Assembly (NCBI RefSeq): GCF_003058225.1
Contig: NZ_QBUG01000001.1
Location: forward strand, 496,001-560,000
DNA: 64,000 nucleotides
DNA from: Promicromonospora sp. AC04
GTDB lineage: Bacteria; Actinomycetota; Actinomycetes; Actinomycetales; Cellulomonadaceae
Reading direction: 5' to 3'
The first letter of the stretch is position 1, and each line of letters opens with the position of its first letter. Shown one piece after another: positions 48,516 to 56,281 of this stretch. The translations under genes and the position numbers were made by a program. The notes under the pieces were generated by a model, which ran no database searches, was not told where the DNA came from, and worked only from the letters and a program-made list of their open reading frames with translations.

Positions 48516-48835
48516 ACGCGCCGCGGCCGGTCGCCATCGGACTCGTCTCTGGTGCCGACGACCTCGTGGTGCAGCGGCGGCATGCGGAGGTGGCCCGGTA
48601 TGTCGAGGCCGAGGGCCTGGCGCTGGCGGACGTGCTGCACGACTACCGTGACCGGCTCACGATCAGCCAGATCGCGGACGCCGCCCGCCGGCTCGGCGCC
48701 GGTGTCGTGGTCCTCCTCGGCAGGTCCCGGCTCGCCGGCGCCCACGCACGCCTGGCCGCCGAGCTCGGGCGGCACGGCATCCGATGCGTGCTGCTCGGAG
48801 CCACTTCTTCCGCCTCCTGGTCGCCGGGTCGGTGA
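48512..48835 (+). CDS. Small resolvase-fold-like protein of unknown function
   Basis: A 107-residue protein. The order VAIGLVSGADDLVVQRRHAEVARYVEAEGLALADVLHDY... IADAARRLGAGVVVLLGRSRLAG resembles the N-terminal catalytic fold of serine recombinases (strand, helix, then a VVLLGRSRL strand), but no catalytic Ser with the usual R motifs is apparent and no DNA-binding tail exists. It closes the four-ORF chain divergent from the XRE regulator. A ligand- or nucleotide-binding role is possible but unproven. Confidence 0.7.
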   Translation: MNAPRPVAIGLVSGADDLVVQRRHAEVARYVEAEGLALADVLHDYRDRLTISQIADAARRLGAGVVVLLGRSRLAGAHARLAAELGRHGIRCVLLGATSSASWSPGR

Positions 48836-48898
48836 CGGGGTGAGCGCCGCCCGACATTTGCTAAGGTGTGGCCTGCGCCGTGTGTCGAGCACGGCCGT

Positions 48899-48969
48899 GC
48901 GGGCGTAGCTCAATGGTAGAGCTCTAGTCTTCCAAACTAATTACGCGGGTTCGATTCCCGTCGCCCGCT
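48899..48969 (+). tRNA. tRNA-Gly (anticodon TCC)
   Basis: Acceptor GCGGGCG (48899-48905) pairs with CGCCCGC (48962-48968), discriminator T at 48969. The D arm is GCTCAATGGTAGAGC, the anticodon loop CTTCCAA with TCC, the T arm GCGGGTTCGATTCCCGT. No CCA is encoded. Its 3' half from 48929 is the left attachment core of the island. Confidence 0.97.
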
Positions 48970-48975
48970 CAGAGT
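48929..48975 (+). other. attL-type direct repeat (tRNA-Gly 3' end)
   Basis: A 47-bp stretch covering the anticodon loop to just past the tRNA end. It is repeated at 58410-58456 with one difference. This is the usual site-specific integration signature of tyrosine-integrase elements. Confidence 0.85.
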
Positions 48976-48978
48976 GCG

Positions 48979-49015
48979 GAAGCCCAGGTCAGGATAAGTT
49001 TCTGACCTGGGCTTC
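48979..49015 (+). terminator. tRNA-Gly terminator hairpin
   Basis: Perfect 14-bp arms at 48979-48992 and 49002-49015 around a nine-base loop. A sister hairpin with a different loop lies at 58460-58496 beside the right attachment repeat. Confidence 0.8.
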
Positions 49016-49100
49016 GTGCATTCTGGAGGGCTGGAAGCGGCGCCGAGTGGCCCTTATTGACCCTAAGTCGCTCGCGACGGGGTCAGGACCTGGAGCCAAG

Positions 49101-49285
49101 ATGTCCGCTTCACCCGATCCTCAGGGTCGCGCCCGTGGAGCCTCGCGCGCACCTCGAAGCATGTCCCCACGCAACCGTCGTAACAGCCGCCGCTCCTACG
49201 GCAACGTCCGGCAGCGCACGCCCGGCCGCTGGGAAGCCAGATACACCGGACCCGACGGTGTGCGCCGTCCGATCGGATCCTTTCA
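49101..49285 (+). pseudogene. Truncated tyrosine integrase, N-terminal remnant
   Basis: After an ATG at 49101 or 49161 the frame reads RRSYGNVRQRTPGRWEARYTGP followed by DGVRRPIG, the AP2-like arm-binding domain that opens many actinobacterial tyrosine integrases. Homology stops near SFHLPA, and the catalytic domain (R, H-x-x-R, Y) is absent. It sits next to attL, where the element's integrase should be. The loss makes the island unable to excise by itself. Confidence 0.7.
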
Positions 49286-49482
49286 TCTTCCGGCCACGAG
49301 TCCGATCGCTCGAATTCCACGTCGCGGGCCCAGGCCCCAATGCTCAGTTGACGGCAGTGGTCGCACATAAAAGCAGCATTGATCTTCTGGTGATCGACAT
49401 AGCTCGACGTTTGTACCACCTCAGGTCCGTGAGGTGTCATATTCGAGTGGACGCCGCACCAGCCACACACCGTCGATGTCAT
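49285..49482 (-). pseudogene. Truncated zinc-ribbon protein gene
   Basis: The minus frame starts MTSTVCGWCGVHSNMTPHGP and continues to INAAFMCDHCRQLSIG, giving two CxxC knuckles typical of a zinc-ribbon protein frequent in actinobacterial mobile elements. After about WPEDERI the sequence runs into the opposed integrase remnant and loses protein character. Both genes break at the same junction near 49285. Confidence 0.6.
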
Positions 49483-49596
49483 GACGAAACGGTACAAGCG
49501 AGCGCTCGTCGCAGAGGCGGAATCGCGGGGTGGGTACAGAACATCACCCTCGACACGACGGAGCCCGTCACGGCCGCCTCTGACGAACCATGTGCG

Positions 49597-49761
49597 TTAG
49601 CGTTGCCAGCTCCTGCCGTCGTCGTAGGACACTTCCCACGTGAAGCCACGCCCACCCGGGAGCTCCCAGGGCTTGGGCTCACAGTTGGTCGGCTCAGCCT
49701 CAGGCTCCCAAGTACACGGCTCGTCGGCAGCAAAGTCCTCTTCCCGGCCAGGCGCACTCAT
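49597..49761 (-). CDS. 54-residue small acidic protein
   Basis: A short ORF starting MSAPGREEDFAADEPCTWEP and ending PWELPGGRGFTWEVSYDDGR then SWQR. Its ATG overlaps the HAD hydrolase stop (49758-49761), so it is co-translated. Composition (Glu, Trp, Pro) is unlike shadow frames. No family is recognised; it belongs to the XRE/DUF6879/HAD operon. Confidence 0.65.
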   Translation of the reverse strand: MSAPGREEDFAADEPCTWEPEAEPTNCEPKPWELPGGRGFTWEVSYDDGRSWQR

Positions 49762-50594
49762 GCCGTTGGCCCCGCCTGTGCGGACGACACCAGGAGCCCA
49801 CGGAGCGCGGTTGCCGCGCCGTCGTCGTCAATCGTGCCGGTAACGACATCGGCCACAGCCAGCACAGGCGCGGGAGCATGGCCCATCGCGTACCCCTCCC
49901 CCGCCCACACCAACATCTCAATGTCGTTCTCACCGTCGCCAATTGCGACAGTGCGGCAGTCCTCGACGCCCAGGCGTTCACGCACCTTCTCAAGCGCCGT
50001 TGCCTTAGAGACGTTCGGTGGGGTGACGTCCACCCAATCCGGCCGTGTCAGTAGTGCTGTCAAACCGAGCGCGCTCAGGGCGGGTACCAGCCGCGCCGCG
50101 TCCGGCCCGAGGATCGCCAGCCGGGGCGTTGGCGAGGCCCAGAGATCCGCCAGGCGGGCAACGCCCTCCTGTCTGCCGTTGAGTTCGCCCCTAGGGAATG
50201 CCCCGCTCACGCGATAGCCGACGCCCACAGCCTCGGCCGCGATGCGCACGTTCGGTTGCAGTCGAGCTGCCACGCGTACGGCACTCTCGGCATGTACCGG
50301 CAGGCACTCCACCACGGCGTAGGAGCCGCCCGACAGTTGCGCCGTCGTGGCCCCGTTCGACGCCACCAACCACGCATCATCGAGCCCGAGCTCCCGGGCG
50401 ACAGGGAGCGCACCAGCGAGCGAGCGACCGGTAGACAGCACGACGTGATGACCAGCGCCGCGCACAGCCGATACCGCTTCGCGCACGGCTTGCGTGGCCG
50501 GTGATCCGGTGCGGACCAACGTCCCGTCAATGTCGCACGCCACGAGCAACGGCGCAGTGGCGTCGGCGGCCCGCAAGAGTTGCTGTGCAGTCAT
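49758..50594 (-). CDS. HAD-superfamily (Cof-type) hydrolase
   Basis: A 278-residue cytoplasmic phosphatase. Motif I is LLVACDIDGTLVRTG near residue 17-31 with both Asp residues, motif II VLSTGRS, the Cof-cap segment WLVASNGATTAQL, motif III Lys in NVSKATALEKV and motif IV IGDGENDIEML. It is of the Cof/sugar-phosphatase subfamily IIB. ATG 50594 is chosen; a GTG four codons upstream is possible. It lies 54 bp downstream of the XRE gene in the island operon. Confidence 0.92.
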   Translation of the reverse strand: MTAQQLLRAADATAPLLVACDIDGTLVRTGSPATQAVREAVSAVRGAGHHVVLSTGRSLAGALPVARELGLDDAWLVASNGATTAQLSGGSYAVVECLPVHAESAVRVAARLQPNVRIAAEAVGVGYRVSGAFPRGELNGRQEGVARLADLWASPTPRLAILGPDAARLVPALSALGLTALLTRPDWVDVTPPNVSKATALEKVRERLGVEDCRTVAIGDGENDIEMLVWAGEGYAMGHAPAPVLAVADVVTGTIDDDGAATALRGLLVSSAQAGPTA

Positions 50595-50648
50595 TGAAGT
50601 CACGCGCAGGACGCTAGAGGCGGTCACGCCATCGCGCGAGCAACTTGC

Positions 50649-51533
50649 TCAGAATTGCTCGGACTCGCTCCCGAGCCGCTCGGCCACGGTCTCTAGCGCC
50701 CGGTCGAGCAGCGCCCGCGCCTTCCGGTCGTAGTCGGCCGACACGGCCAAGGTCTCAAACACCTTCGTGTAGAACTCCACCTCGGGCGGCTGGGCAAGGT
50801 TGAGCTCTGCCGAGAAGGTCTCGATGGTCACCAGGTCTTTGTCTTGAACCCAGAACCCGTGCTGTGGTGCTACCGCGCAGAATGTTTCAAACGGGATGAT
50901 GCCGAGGCGGACGTTGGGGAGCATTGACAGCGAAATGATCCGGCCAATCTGCCCGAGCATGACGTCTGGAGGGCACAGCGTGTAGAGCAGAGTCGCCTCG
51001 GTGAGAATGAAGCGGAACTTCTTCGATGTGTCGCTCAGGATCTCCTGCCGCCGCATACGGGCCTCTACCGCAGCTCCGATGTCCTGAACGTTCCCGAACT
51101 GTCGCGCACTCTCGATGAATCGGGATCGGGCATACTCCGGGGTCTGCATCAATCCTGGAATGTACACAGGGCAGAACGCCCGGAAGAGTCGGGCCTGTTC
51201 CTCAGAGCGCGCATGCTTGTCCTGGAACGACGCCAGCCCACCCTTGAGCACCCGGCGCCACTCTGCGTGCCGCGTCTCAAGCGTGTGGAGGGCAGCCAGC
51301 AGACCCTCTGTCTCGTGCTCAGCATCGCAGGCGCCACACCATGCGCGGATGTCGTCGTCCGACGGCGTCTGCTTGGCGTGCTCGATCTTGGAGACCTTGG
51401 ACGGCTGCCAGGACAGCGAGACAGCGAGCCCCTGACCAGTCAGGCCAGAGGCTCGCCGCAGCTCTCGCAGACGCCCGGCCAGCTCGTTCCGTGCGTCGTT
51501 GACATCACCGCTACTTGAGGTGTTGCGAGGCAA
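50649..51533 (-). CDS. XRE-family regulator with DUF5753 domain
   Basis: A 294-residue regulator of the actinobacterial type. The helix-turn-helix is LAGRLRELRRASGLTGQGLAVSLSWQPSKVSKIEHAKQTPS; the C-terminal DUF5753 domain shows FRAFCPVYIPGLMQTPEYAR, FILTEATLLYTLCPP, RLGIIPFE and ETFSAELNLAQPPEVEFYTKVFE. TTG 51533 appears to be the start because no ATG or GTG is in frame nearby; it overlaps the DUF6879 gene by 23 bp. These regulators usually control neighbouring small genes. Confidence 0.92.
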   Translation of the reverse strand: MPRNTSSSGDVNDARNELAGRLRELRRASGLTGQGLAVSLSWQPSKVSKIEHAKQTPSDDDIRAWCGACDAEHETEGLLAALHTLETRHAEWRRVLKGGLASFQDKHARSEEQARLFRAFCPVYIPGLMQTPEYARSRFIESARQFGNVQDIGAAVEARMRRQEILSDTSKKFRFILTEATLLYTLCPPDVMLGQIGRIISLSMLPNVRLGIIPFETFCAVAPQHGFWVQDKDLVTIETFSAELNLAQPPEVEFYTKVFETLAVSADYDRKARALLDRALETVAERLGSESEQF

Positions 51534-52035
51534 ATTCGTCTCTCGTCATCGCGCGATGCCATGCGGCGTCACGCCAGTAGTTAAGTTCGACCACAACAGC
51601 CGGCTCTTCAATCAGCTCGAACCCCAGGAGGTTGTCCTGGTCGCCAAAGTGCATCTTGGCAGCCGTCCGAGAATCGAACAGCCAGTAGTCGAACGTGGGT
51701 AGCTCGTTGGCGTTGTCGCGGAGGAGATAGCGGATATCTTCGCCCGCGTCGTTGTTGTAATTGGAGAAGGCAAGACCGAACCGGCTGTAATCCGAGAGCG
51801 GAAGCGATACGACGCGAACACGGCGGTACACCTTGCCGTCGTCGGTATCCTTGCGAATGTCAACCAGCCAATCGCTCAGCCAATCAGGATTTGCATCACC
51901 CGCAAGGAATCGGCGCATTGGTTCATGCTCGCTCGGGACGTTGTAAGCCTCGCGCACTTCCAGCCGAAATGCCGTGTGCTCGAACGTCTCGAACAGATTT
52001 CGCCACTCGGGACCGATCGGTATTAGGTCCGTCAC
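51511..52035 (-). CDS. DUF6879 family protein
   Basis: A 174-residue protein starting MTDLIPIGPEWRNLFETFEH. It carries the DUF6879 signature core: VPSEHEPMRRFLAG, WLVDIRKDTDDGKVYRRVRVVSLPLSDYSRF, INYNDAGEDIRYL-like and YWLFDSRTAAKMHF. The family always lies beside XRE regulators in actinobacteria; biochemical function is unknown. It overlaps the 76-residue gene upstream (ATGA) and the XRE gene downstream. Confidence 0.85.
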   Translation of the reverse strand: MTDLIPIGPEWRNLFETFEHTAFRLEVREAYNVPSEHEPMRRFLAGDANPDWLSDWLVDIRKDTDDGKVYRRVRVVSLPLSDYSRFGLAFSNYNNDAGEDIRYLLRDNANELPTFDYWLFDSRTAAKMHFGDQDNLLGFELIEEPAVVVELNYWRDAAWHRAMTRDEFASQHLK

Positions 52036-52262
52036 TGAGCCTGCTTCGCCTTGTGCTCCAAGTACATCTCCAAGATCTCGACGGGCACCTCGACGATGTC
52101 CTCGTGGCCCGGCACCGTACCGACGTCGGACAGGGCGGCGCTGTCGGTCACCTTCCAGCCCTGCACCAGGAACGTCTCACGGTCCGTGCGGTCGGTGGCG
52201 AACAGCGTAGGCGAACCGTCCTTGCCTGACTGCGGGTCCTTGCCCAGGAAGCGTGCGCGCAT
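52032..52262 (-). CDS. 76-residue conserved small protein of the DUF6879 module
   Basis: MRARFLGKDPQSGKDGSPTL, then FATDRTDRETFLVQGWKVTD and a helical C terminus EVPVEILEMYLEHKAKQ. A GGAGAT site precedes ATG 52262. This type of small protein (with the DRETFLVQGWKV strand) often begins DUF6879/XRE operons. Its role is unknown. Confidence 0.8.
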   Translation of the reverse strand: MRARFLGKDPQSGKDGSPTLFATDRTDRETFLVQGWKVTDSAALSDVGTVPGHEDIVEVPVEILEMYLEHKAKQAQ

Positions 52263-52364
52263 GGTGGCATCTCCATTTGCTCGAAAACGGGGTGGACTGC
52301 CCGTCAAGGGTCGCCCGGCTCACAGTGGCCCGTCAAGGCTCCCTGTGATGTCACGCAACCCCGT

Positions 52365-52701
52365 TCACGCACTCGTCGAGCCGTCCCGCGTCGACCGGCA
52401 TACCGTTGCGCCGTGTCTGCCCAAGAGCAGAACCGGTCCCGCGGGCTGGCCGATGTCGAGCAGGATCAGGTCAAGTTCGGACCTGACCCTGCTGCAGGGG
52501 AAGAACTCAAACCCGTGCCTCAAGGACGCCTTGAGCAATCTGCCGGCGATCCCGTCGATCGGCAGGTCGGCGGTATGGAAGGCGAACTTGTCCGCGAGGC
52601 TTGCGGACCGATCTGAGACATCGGCGTATGTCACCCGGGCGCACGAGCAAGGTCCAGCGACCAACCTTCAGATCACAGCCAACCCGTATACCCATGAGCA
52701 T
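52365..52701 (-). pseudogene. Frameshifted hypothetical gene
   Basis: Two protein-like segments lie in adjacent frames. MGIRVGCDLKVGRWTLLVRPGD (from 52695) ends where the second frame begins, VTYADVSDRSASLADKFAFHTADLPIDGIAGRLLKASLRHGFEFFPCSRVRSELDLILLDIGQPAGPVLLLGRHGATV, to the stop at 52365. A single-base change near 52635-52645 would join them. The joined protein would be about 112 residues. No function is recognised. Confidence 0.45.
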
Positions 52702-52895
52702 GCATGTACTGGCCCGACCGCCTGAGGGTGATCAAAGGGTGAACCCGCGTGGCATCACAACATGAAACCGCGAGGATCCTCTAACATCGTCGAACTAACC
52801 ACATCAACCTCTCCAGCAGTCCGTGCATTTATCAGGAACTCGGACGCCAAATAAGACGCCCACAGCAAAATTCGACGCGCCAGATCGGTTAAAAA
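52702..52895. other. A/T-rich gap before the AAA-ATPase gene
   Basis: Clearly lower GC than the flanks, with no gene. It must hold the promoter of the ATPase-TOPRIM pair, since the upstream genes read the other way; no confident -35/-10 pair is assigned. Confidence 0.4.
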
Positions 52896-54260
52896 TTGAC
52901 CAGCAACGCCAAGAAGCCAGTACCGTTGAGAATACGCCGCATCGTTTATCGTGGCCTCATGGGAACGAAGGATGGGGTGATCGACCTTGACCCGGAGCGT
53001 CCCACGGTCCTGACCGGAGCCAATGGCAGCGGAAAATCAACCATCCTTCGCTTAACAGCGGCTCTCTCCCAGCTTCGAGTTAATGAGCTACGCCAGGCCC
53101 CGGTTCGCGAATTTCGTCTCGAATTTGAAGGTGGTGCGGATCTAGTATTACTTACTCGGCGAGGGTCCGACACCAGAACAGTCACTTGGGGGGACAGTCA
53201 CTACCGCTTCTCAAGTGATGCCGACGGCGATATCCCGACCTGGGCGCTGGATATCCTCGATGAGTCCGGTGGCTCCATACAGGTTGCCGCTGATGAGATA
53301 CTTGAAGCGGGCCTGCAAATGGGCATCGACCGCGACGAGATCATGCGAGCCCGTAACGCGCTCATCCACGGCAATCCAAAGTCCATCACCAACAAACAGC
53401 CAGAGTGGGCTAGTAACCTACTCAGCAGAATTAAGGTTCTGTTCGTCAGCGATCAGCGCATCATATCCACTGAGTCCACGGCCGAAGCGTCTCAGTATCA
53501 GCGATACGCTTCAGCGCGACAGGCACGCACCAGTACACGCTTCGCCGTCGACGCAGCATCGCGAAATATTGCTGATCGGATCCGGAGAGCTTCGTCAGAG
53601 TACGGTAGCCACTCACAGCGCCTGGACCGCGAACTTCCTGAACGCCTAATCACGGCAATGACGCGTCGTCGCGATATCGAACGGGCAACGCTCGAACGGT
53701 TGCTGGAAATCACGGAAAACCGGCGATTAGCTCTCAGTCAAGTGGGGCTTCTAGACGATCGTCGAAGCCTTCCGCTTAATGTGTCGGCCGAGGCTCTCGA
53801 GGATTCAAACACGCGTCGAGTCGTCCACGCAGTACTTGAATCCAACATGGAAAAATTTGCCGTCCTTGACAATCTCGAGACAAGGCTTTCTACGTTCAAG
53901 GAATTTTTGGACGAGAGATTCTATCCGAAAATCCTAACGATAGACCGGCGCAGTGGTTTCAGGTTCGAGCTTCCCGGTGCCCAGATTGTCACTCCACGCC
54001 AACTTAGTTCGGGCGAGCAGCAGATGACGGTGTTGGCTTATGAGATTCTCTTCAAGACCGACCGAGAGACTCTTGTTCTAGTGGATGAGCCCGAAATATC
54101 GCTTCACGTGCTGTGGCAGGACACACTATTGCGCGACCTAACCAAACTTGGAAGGCCATCAGGCGCGCGCTTTCTACTCGCCACTCACTCGCCAGCAATC
54201 CTGGCAGGCTCTCCGGACCTTGAGCGATCCCTCGACGAAGCTGTTGATGCCGAATGGTAG
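52896..54260 (+). CDS. AAA ATPase of a two-gene PARIS/OLD-like defence system
   Basis: A 454-residue ABC-type AAA ATPase (OLD/RecF-like). Walker A is LTGANGSGKST at residues 39-49; a coiled-coil-rich middle follows (IADRIRRASSEYGSHSQRLDREL, RRRDIERATLERLLEITENRR). The ABC signature is QLSSGEQQM near 368-376, Walker B LVLVDEPEISLH near 394, and the H-loop ATHSP near 429. TTG 52896 is the assumed start, which keeps the first strand LRIRRIVYRGL; TTG 52926 is an alternative. It overlaps the TOPRIM-like gene by seven bases. In PARIS, the ATPase AriA holds the effector AriB inactive until a phage trigger. DNA here is lower in GC than the chromosome. Confidence 0.85.
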   Translation: MTSNAKKPVPLRIRRIVYRGLMGTKDGVIDLDPERPTVLTGANGSGKSTILRLTAALSQLRVNELRQAPVREFRLEFEGGADLVLLTRRGSDTRTVTWGDSHYRFSSDADGDIPTWALDILDESGGSIQVAADEILEAGLQMGIDRDEIMRARNALIHGNPKSITNKQPEWASNLLSRIKVLFVSDQRIISTESTAEASQYQRYASARQARTSTRFAVDAASRNIADRIRRASSEYGSHSQRLDRELPERLITAMTRRRDIERATLERLLEITENRRLALSQVGLLDDRRSLPLNVSAEALEDSNTRRVVHAVLESNMEKFAVLDNLETRLSTFKEFLDERFYPKILTIDRRSGFRFELPGAQIVTPRQLSSGEQQMTVLAYEILFKTDRETLVLVDEPEISLHVLWQDTLLRDLTKLGRPSGARFLLATHSPAILAGSPDLERSLDEAVDAEW

Positions 54261-55192
54261 CTCTCAAGTACCGTTCAGGTGCCGAGTTGGGTCAAGCAAT
54301 ACGGATGCGTGTCAGAGGGCTCCGCAAGCCGACACCCATCCTCGTCGTCGAGGGAAAGTCGGACATTCAGATGATAGTGCGATACATCGACCCGAGCGTC
54401 CGCGTCGTCCCGGCGCACGGCAAGGACATAATCCTAGGAAGTCTCGACCATCTCAATGCGCGGGAACTAGCATCGTGCACGTTCGTTGTCGACTGTGACG
54501 GCGAGGTCGAATCAAAATGGCGCACGCGCGAGGACATTGTCATCTCACAACACCGTGATCTTGACATTGATACCGCAGTCCTTGGCGGCGGGCTACGACA
54601 CGCAGTACTGGACTACGTAGGCCCAATGTTTGAATCACGCCGCGAGTCCGAAGTTTTTACTGCCCGCCTCATTGACTTTGCCATGGGATTGTCTGGGACG
54701 TTCGGCGTTGCGGCGGATGCAGCTCGATCCATACCCGATCTACCTTTACGCCTATCCGTCACCGACGGACACCGGCGGAAGATTGAACTGTCCGATCTGA
54801 CGAGCTCTAGTCGTTGGGTTAGCGACTTATCGATACCGAGTGTCGCAACTATCATTGACGAGCTCGCCGATGCACTTAGCTGGAACAAGGACAACATCAC
54901 GAAAGTTCACCAGATTGCCGCCCTGGGTGAATCAAAGATGTGCAGAATGCATCACAAGACGGGTTGCGATAAATGCATGATACGGCGCTACAGTGGCGGG
55001 CACACGTTTCACTCATTTCTCGCGAGTATTCTGACGCTTGTAGTTGGCACTAGCATTTCCGAGCAGGAGATAGCTCGGTCGATTCGGGTTGGTTCCTCAT
55101 TTGCTAGCGAAGAGTGGGACGTCCTTAAGCGGCTCCATCTCCGTGGAATTCACATTGGCCTAAAGTACGTTGATTTCGGTACATTGAACTAG
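54254..55192 (+). CDS. TOPRIM/DUF4435-like effector protein
   Basis: A 312-residue protein. A TOPRIM-type core is visible: ILVVEGKSDIQM with Glu33 and Asp37, then FVVDCDGE with Asp80 and Asp82, followed by ISQHRDLDIDTAVL near 98-110, which parallels the TDxHDLE region of DUF4435 proteins. A second half holds a Cys/His cluster (Cys230, His233, His234, Cys238, Cys241) and a GGH motif at 248-250. DUF4435 is the domain of AriB, the PARIS nuclease that cuts a tRNA. It is coupled to the ATPase. The metal-binding-like cluster is not something I know from AriB, so this could be a variant family. Confidence 0.75.
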   Translation: MVALKYRSGAELGQAIRMRVRGLRKPTPILVVEGKSDIQMIVRYIDPSVRVVPAHGKDIILGSLDHLNARELASCTFVVDCDGEVESKWRTREDIVISQHRDLDIDTAVLGGGLRHAVLDYVGPMFESRRESEVFTARLIDFAMGLSGTFGVAADAARSIPDLPLRLSVTDGHRRKIELSDLTSSSRWVSDLSIPSVATIIDELADALSWNKDNITKVHQIAALGESKMCRMHHKTGCDKCMIRRYSGGHTFHSFLASILTLVVGTSISEQEIARSIRVGSSFASEEWDVLKRLHLRGIHIGLKYVDFGTLN

Positions 55193-55306
55193 AGTCTCTC
55201 GACGTCTACCCGAACCGTTGGGCATGTGGGCCTGCTGCACGTTTGAATGACACGTGCCGTGCCGGTCTTGAGCACCATGCGGAGACGCCGATCGCAGTGA
55301 TGTTCT

Positions 55307-55780
55307 CTACCAACCTGGCTTGACGTATCCCCGCGGACGGAAACGAGCGGAGGTCCGGCGGCTGGCCCCGACTGCACGCACCAGGATTACCGCAGAGTCC
55401 ACCGTCGATGCCCACCTCGGGTCACGCAGACCATCCTCTGCCAACAGCTTGGCCAGGTGAGTCAGTACCTTGCGTGCCGCTACAGGAGAAGCCTGCACCC
55501 GCCTGACGCACTCATCGAGCCCGTGTTCGGTCGTCGTGACGGTTTCCACGACATCGACGGCGATGGCTCCGGCGGCTGCTGCCCGACGTTCTTCGTATGC
55601 GGCGCGCCGACACCGTTGCGAGCACCATCTCGCGGGCCGTCCCGTCGCCCTTACTGGGATAGGGTTCCCGCATCGAGGACACACGCCAGAGGTTCCCACG
55701 CGAGAGCCGGCAGCCCGAGGCTCGGTAAGCGTGCGAAACCCATCGCCCCCCAGCCCGGCTGAACTCTTGTCGTCGCTCAT
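55307..55780 (-). CDS. Zinc-finger protein of unknown function
   Basis: A 157-residue protein starting MSDDKSSAGLGGDGFR. A treble-clef-like knuckle CPRCGNPIPVRATG followed by RPARWCSQRCRRAAYEERRAA gives four Cys, the pattern of FCS/MYND-like zinc knuckles in actinobacterial mobile elements. The C-terminal half is helical (DECVRRVQASPVAARKVLTHLAKLLAEDG). ATG 55780 is preferred over 55906 because only this part looks like protein. It may bind DNA or protein; its role is unknown. Confidence 0.7.
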   Translation of the reverse strand: MSDDKSSAGLGGDGFRTLTEPRAAGSRVGTSGVCPRCGNPIPVRATGRPARWCSQRCRRAAYEERRAAAAGAIAVDVVETVTTTEHGLDECVRRVQASPVAARKVLTHLAKLLAEDGLRDPRWASTVDSAVILVRAVGASRRTSARFRPRGYVKPGW

Positions 55781-56281
55781 TCGTCCATCCCAAAAGTTTC
55801 GTACGGACGTAACCGCACACAGCTTGTGCAAGAGGTGTGTGGCCTTGGTCGTGGCGGTCCGCGGGACCCGCTGTCCACTGATCCGCTGATCACCTGCCCC
55901 AGCCACGCAGCCGCATTCAGCCGCGCCGCTGTGTCCGTTCGTCGCGTGCGCGTCGTCGTCGCTGCTCGCCGCCTGTGTCGCTGCTGTCAGGGGCCGGAAC
56001 GCAGGGCTGGTCTCCCGGGGGTGAACGTGGTCAGACCCCTGGGCATGCGAACGAGGCAGGCTTCCCCGATGCGGGGATGTTGCCTTGGACCGGTGAGTGG
56101 CGGTGCTGGGCTACAGACCGACCCGGAGCGATCCCCTGCCGCCGACCGAAGATCGCGAGGCGACGCGCCCAGCTCAGTTCCAGGTCAACGACTAGCTTCC
56201 CGAACCAACTGAGCGCAGCTGCTGGCTCATGTACCCGATGCGGCAATGGCAGTTCAGGGCTCCGACGCCCTCTCGGCTAGG
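55781..56281. other. Island segment without a recognisable gene
   Basis: About 500 bp. The frames present on either strand are Arg/Pro/Cys-rich shadows without binding sites. It may hold decayed coding sequence; nothing can be named. Confidence 0.5.

Noticed and set aside
48512-48835. An active serine recombinase for the island.
   Set aside because: Fold resemblance only; the catalytic Ser/Arg set and DNA-binding domain are missing, and the gene lies outside the att repeats.
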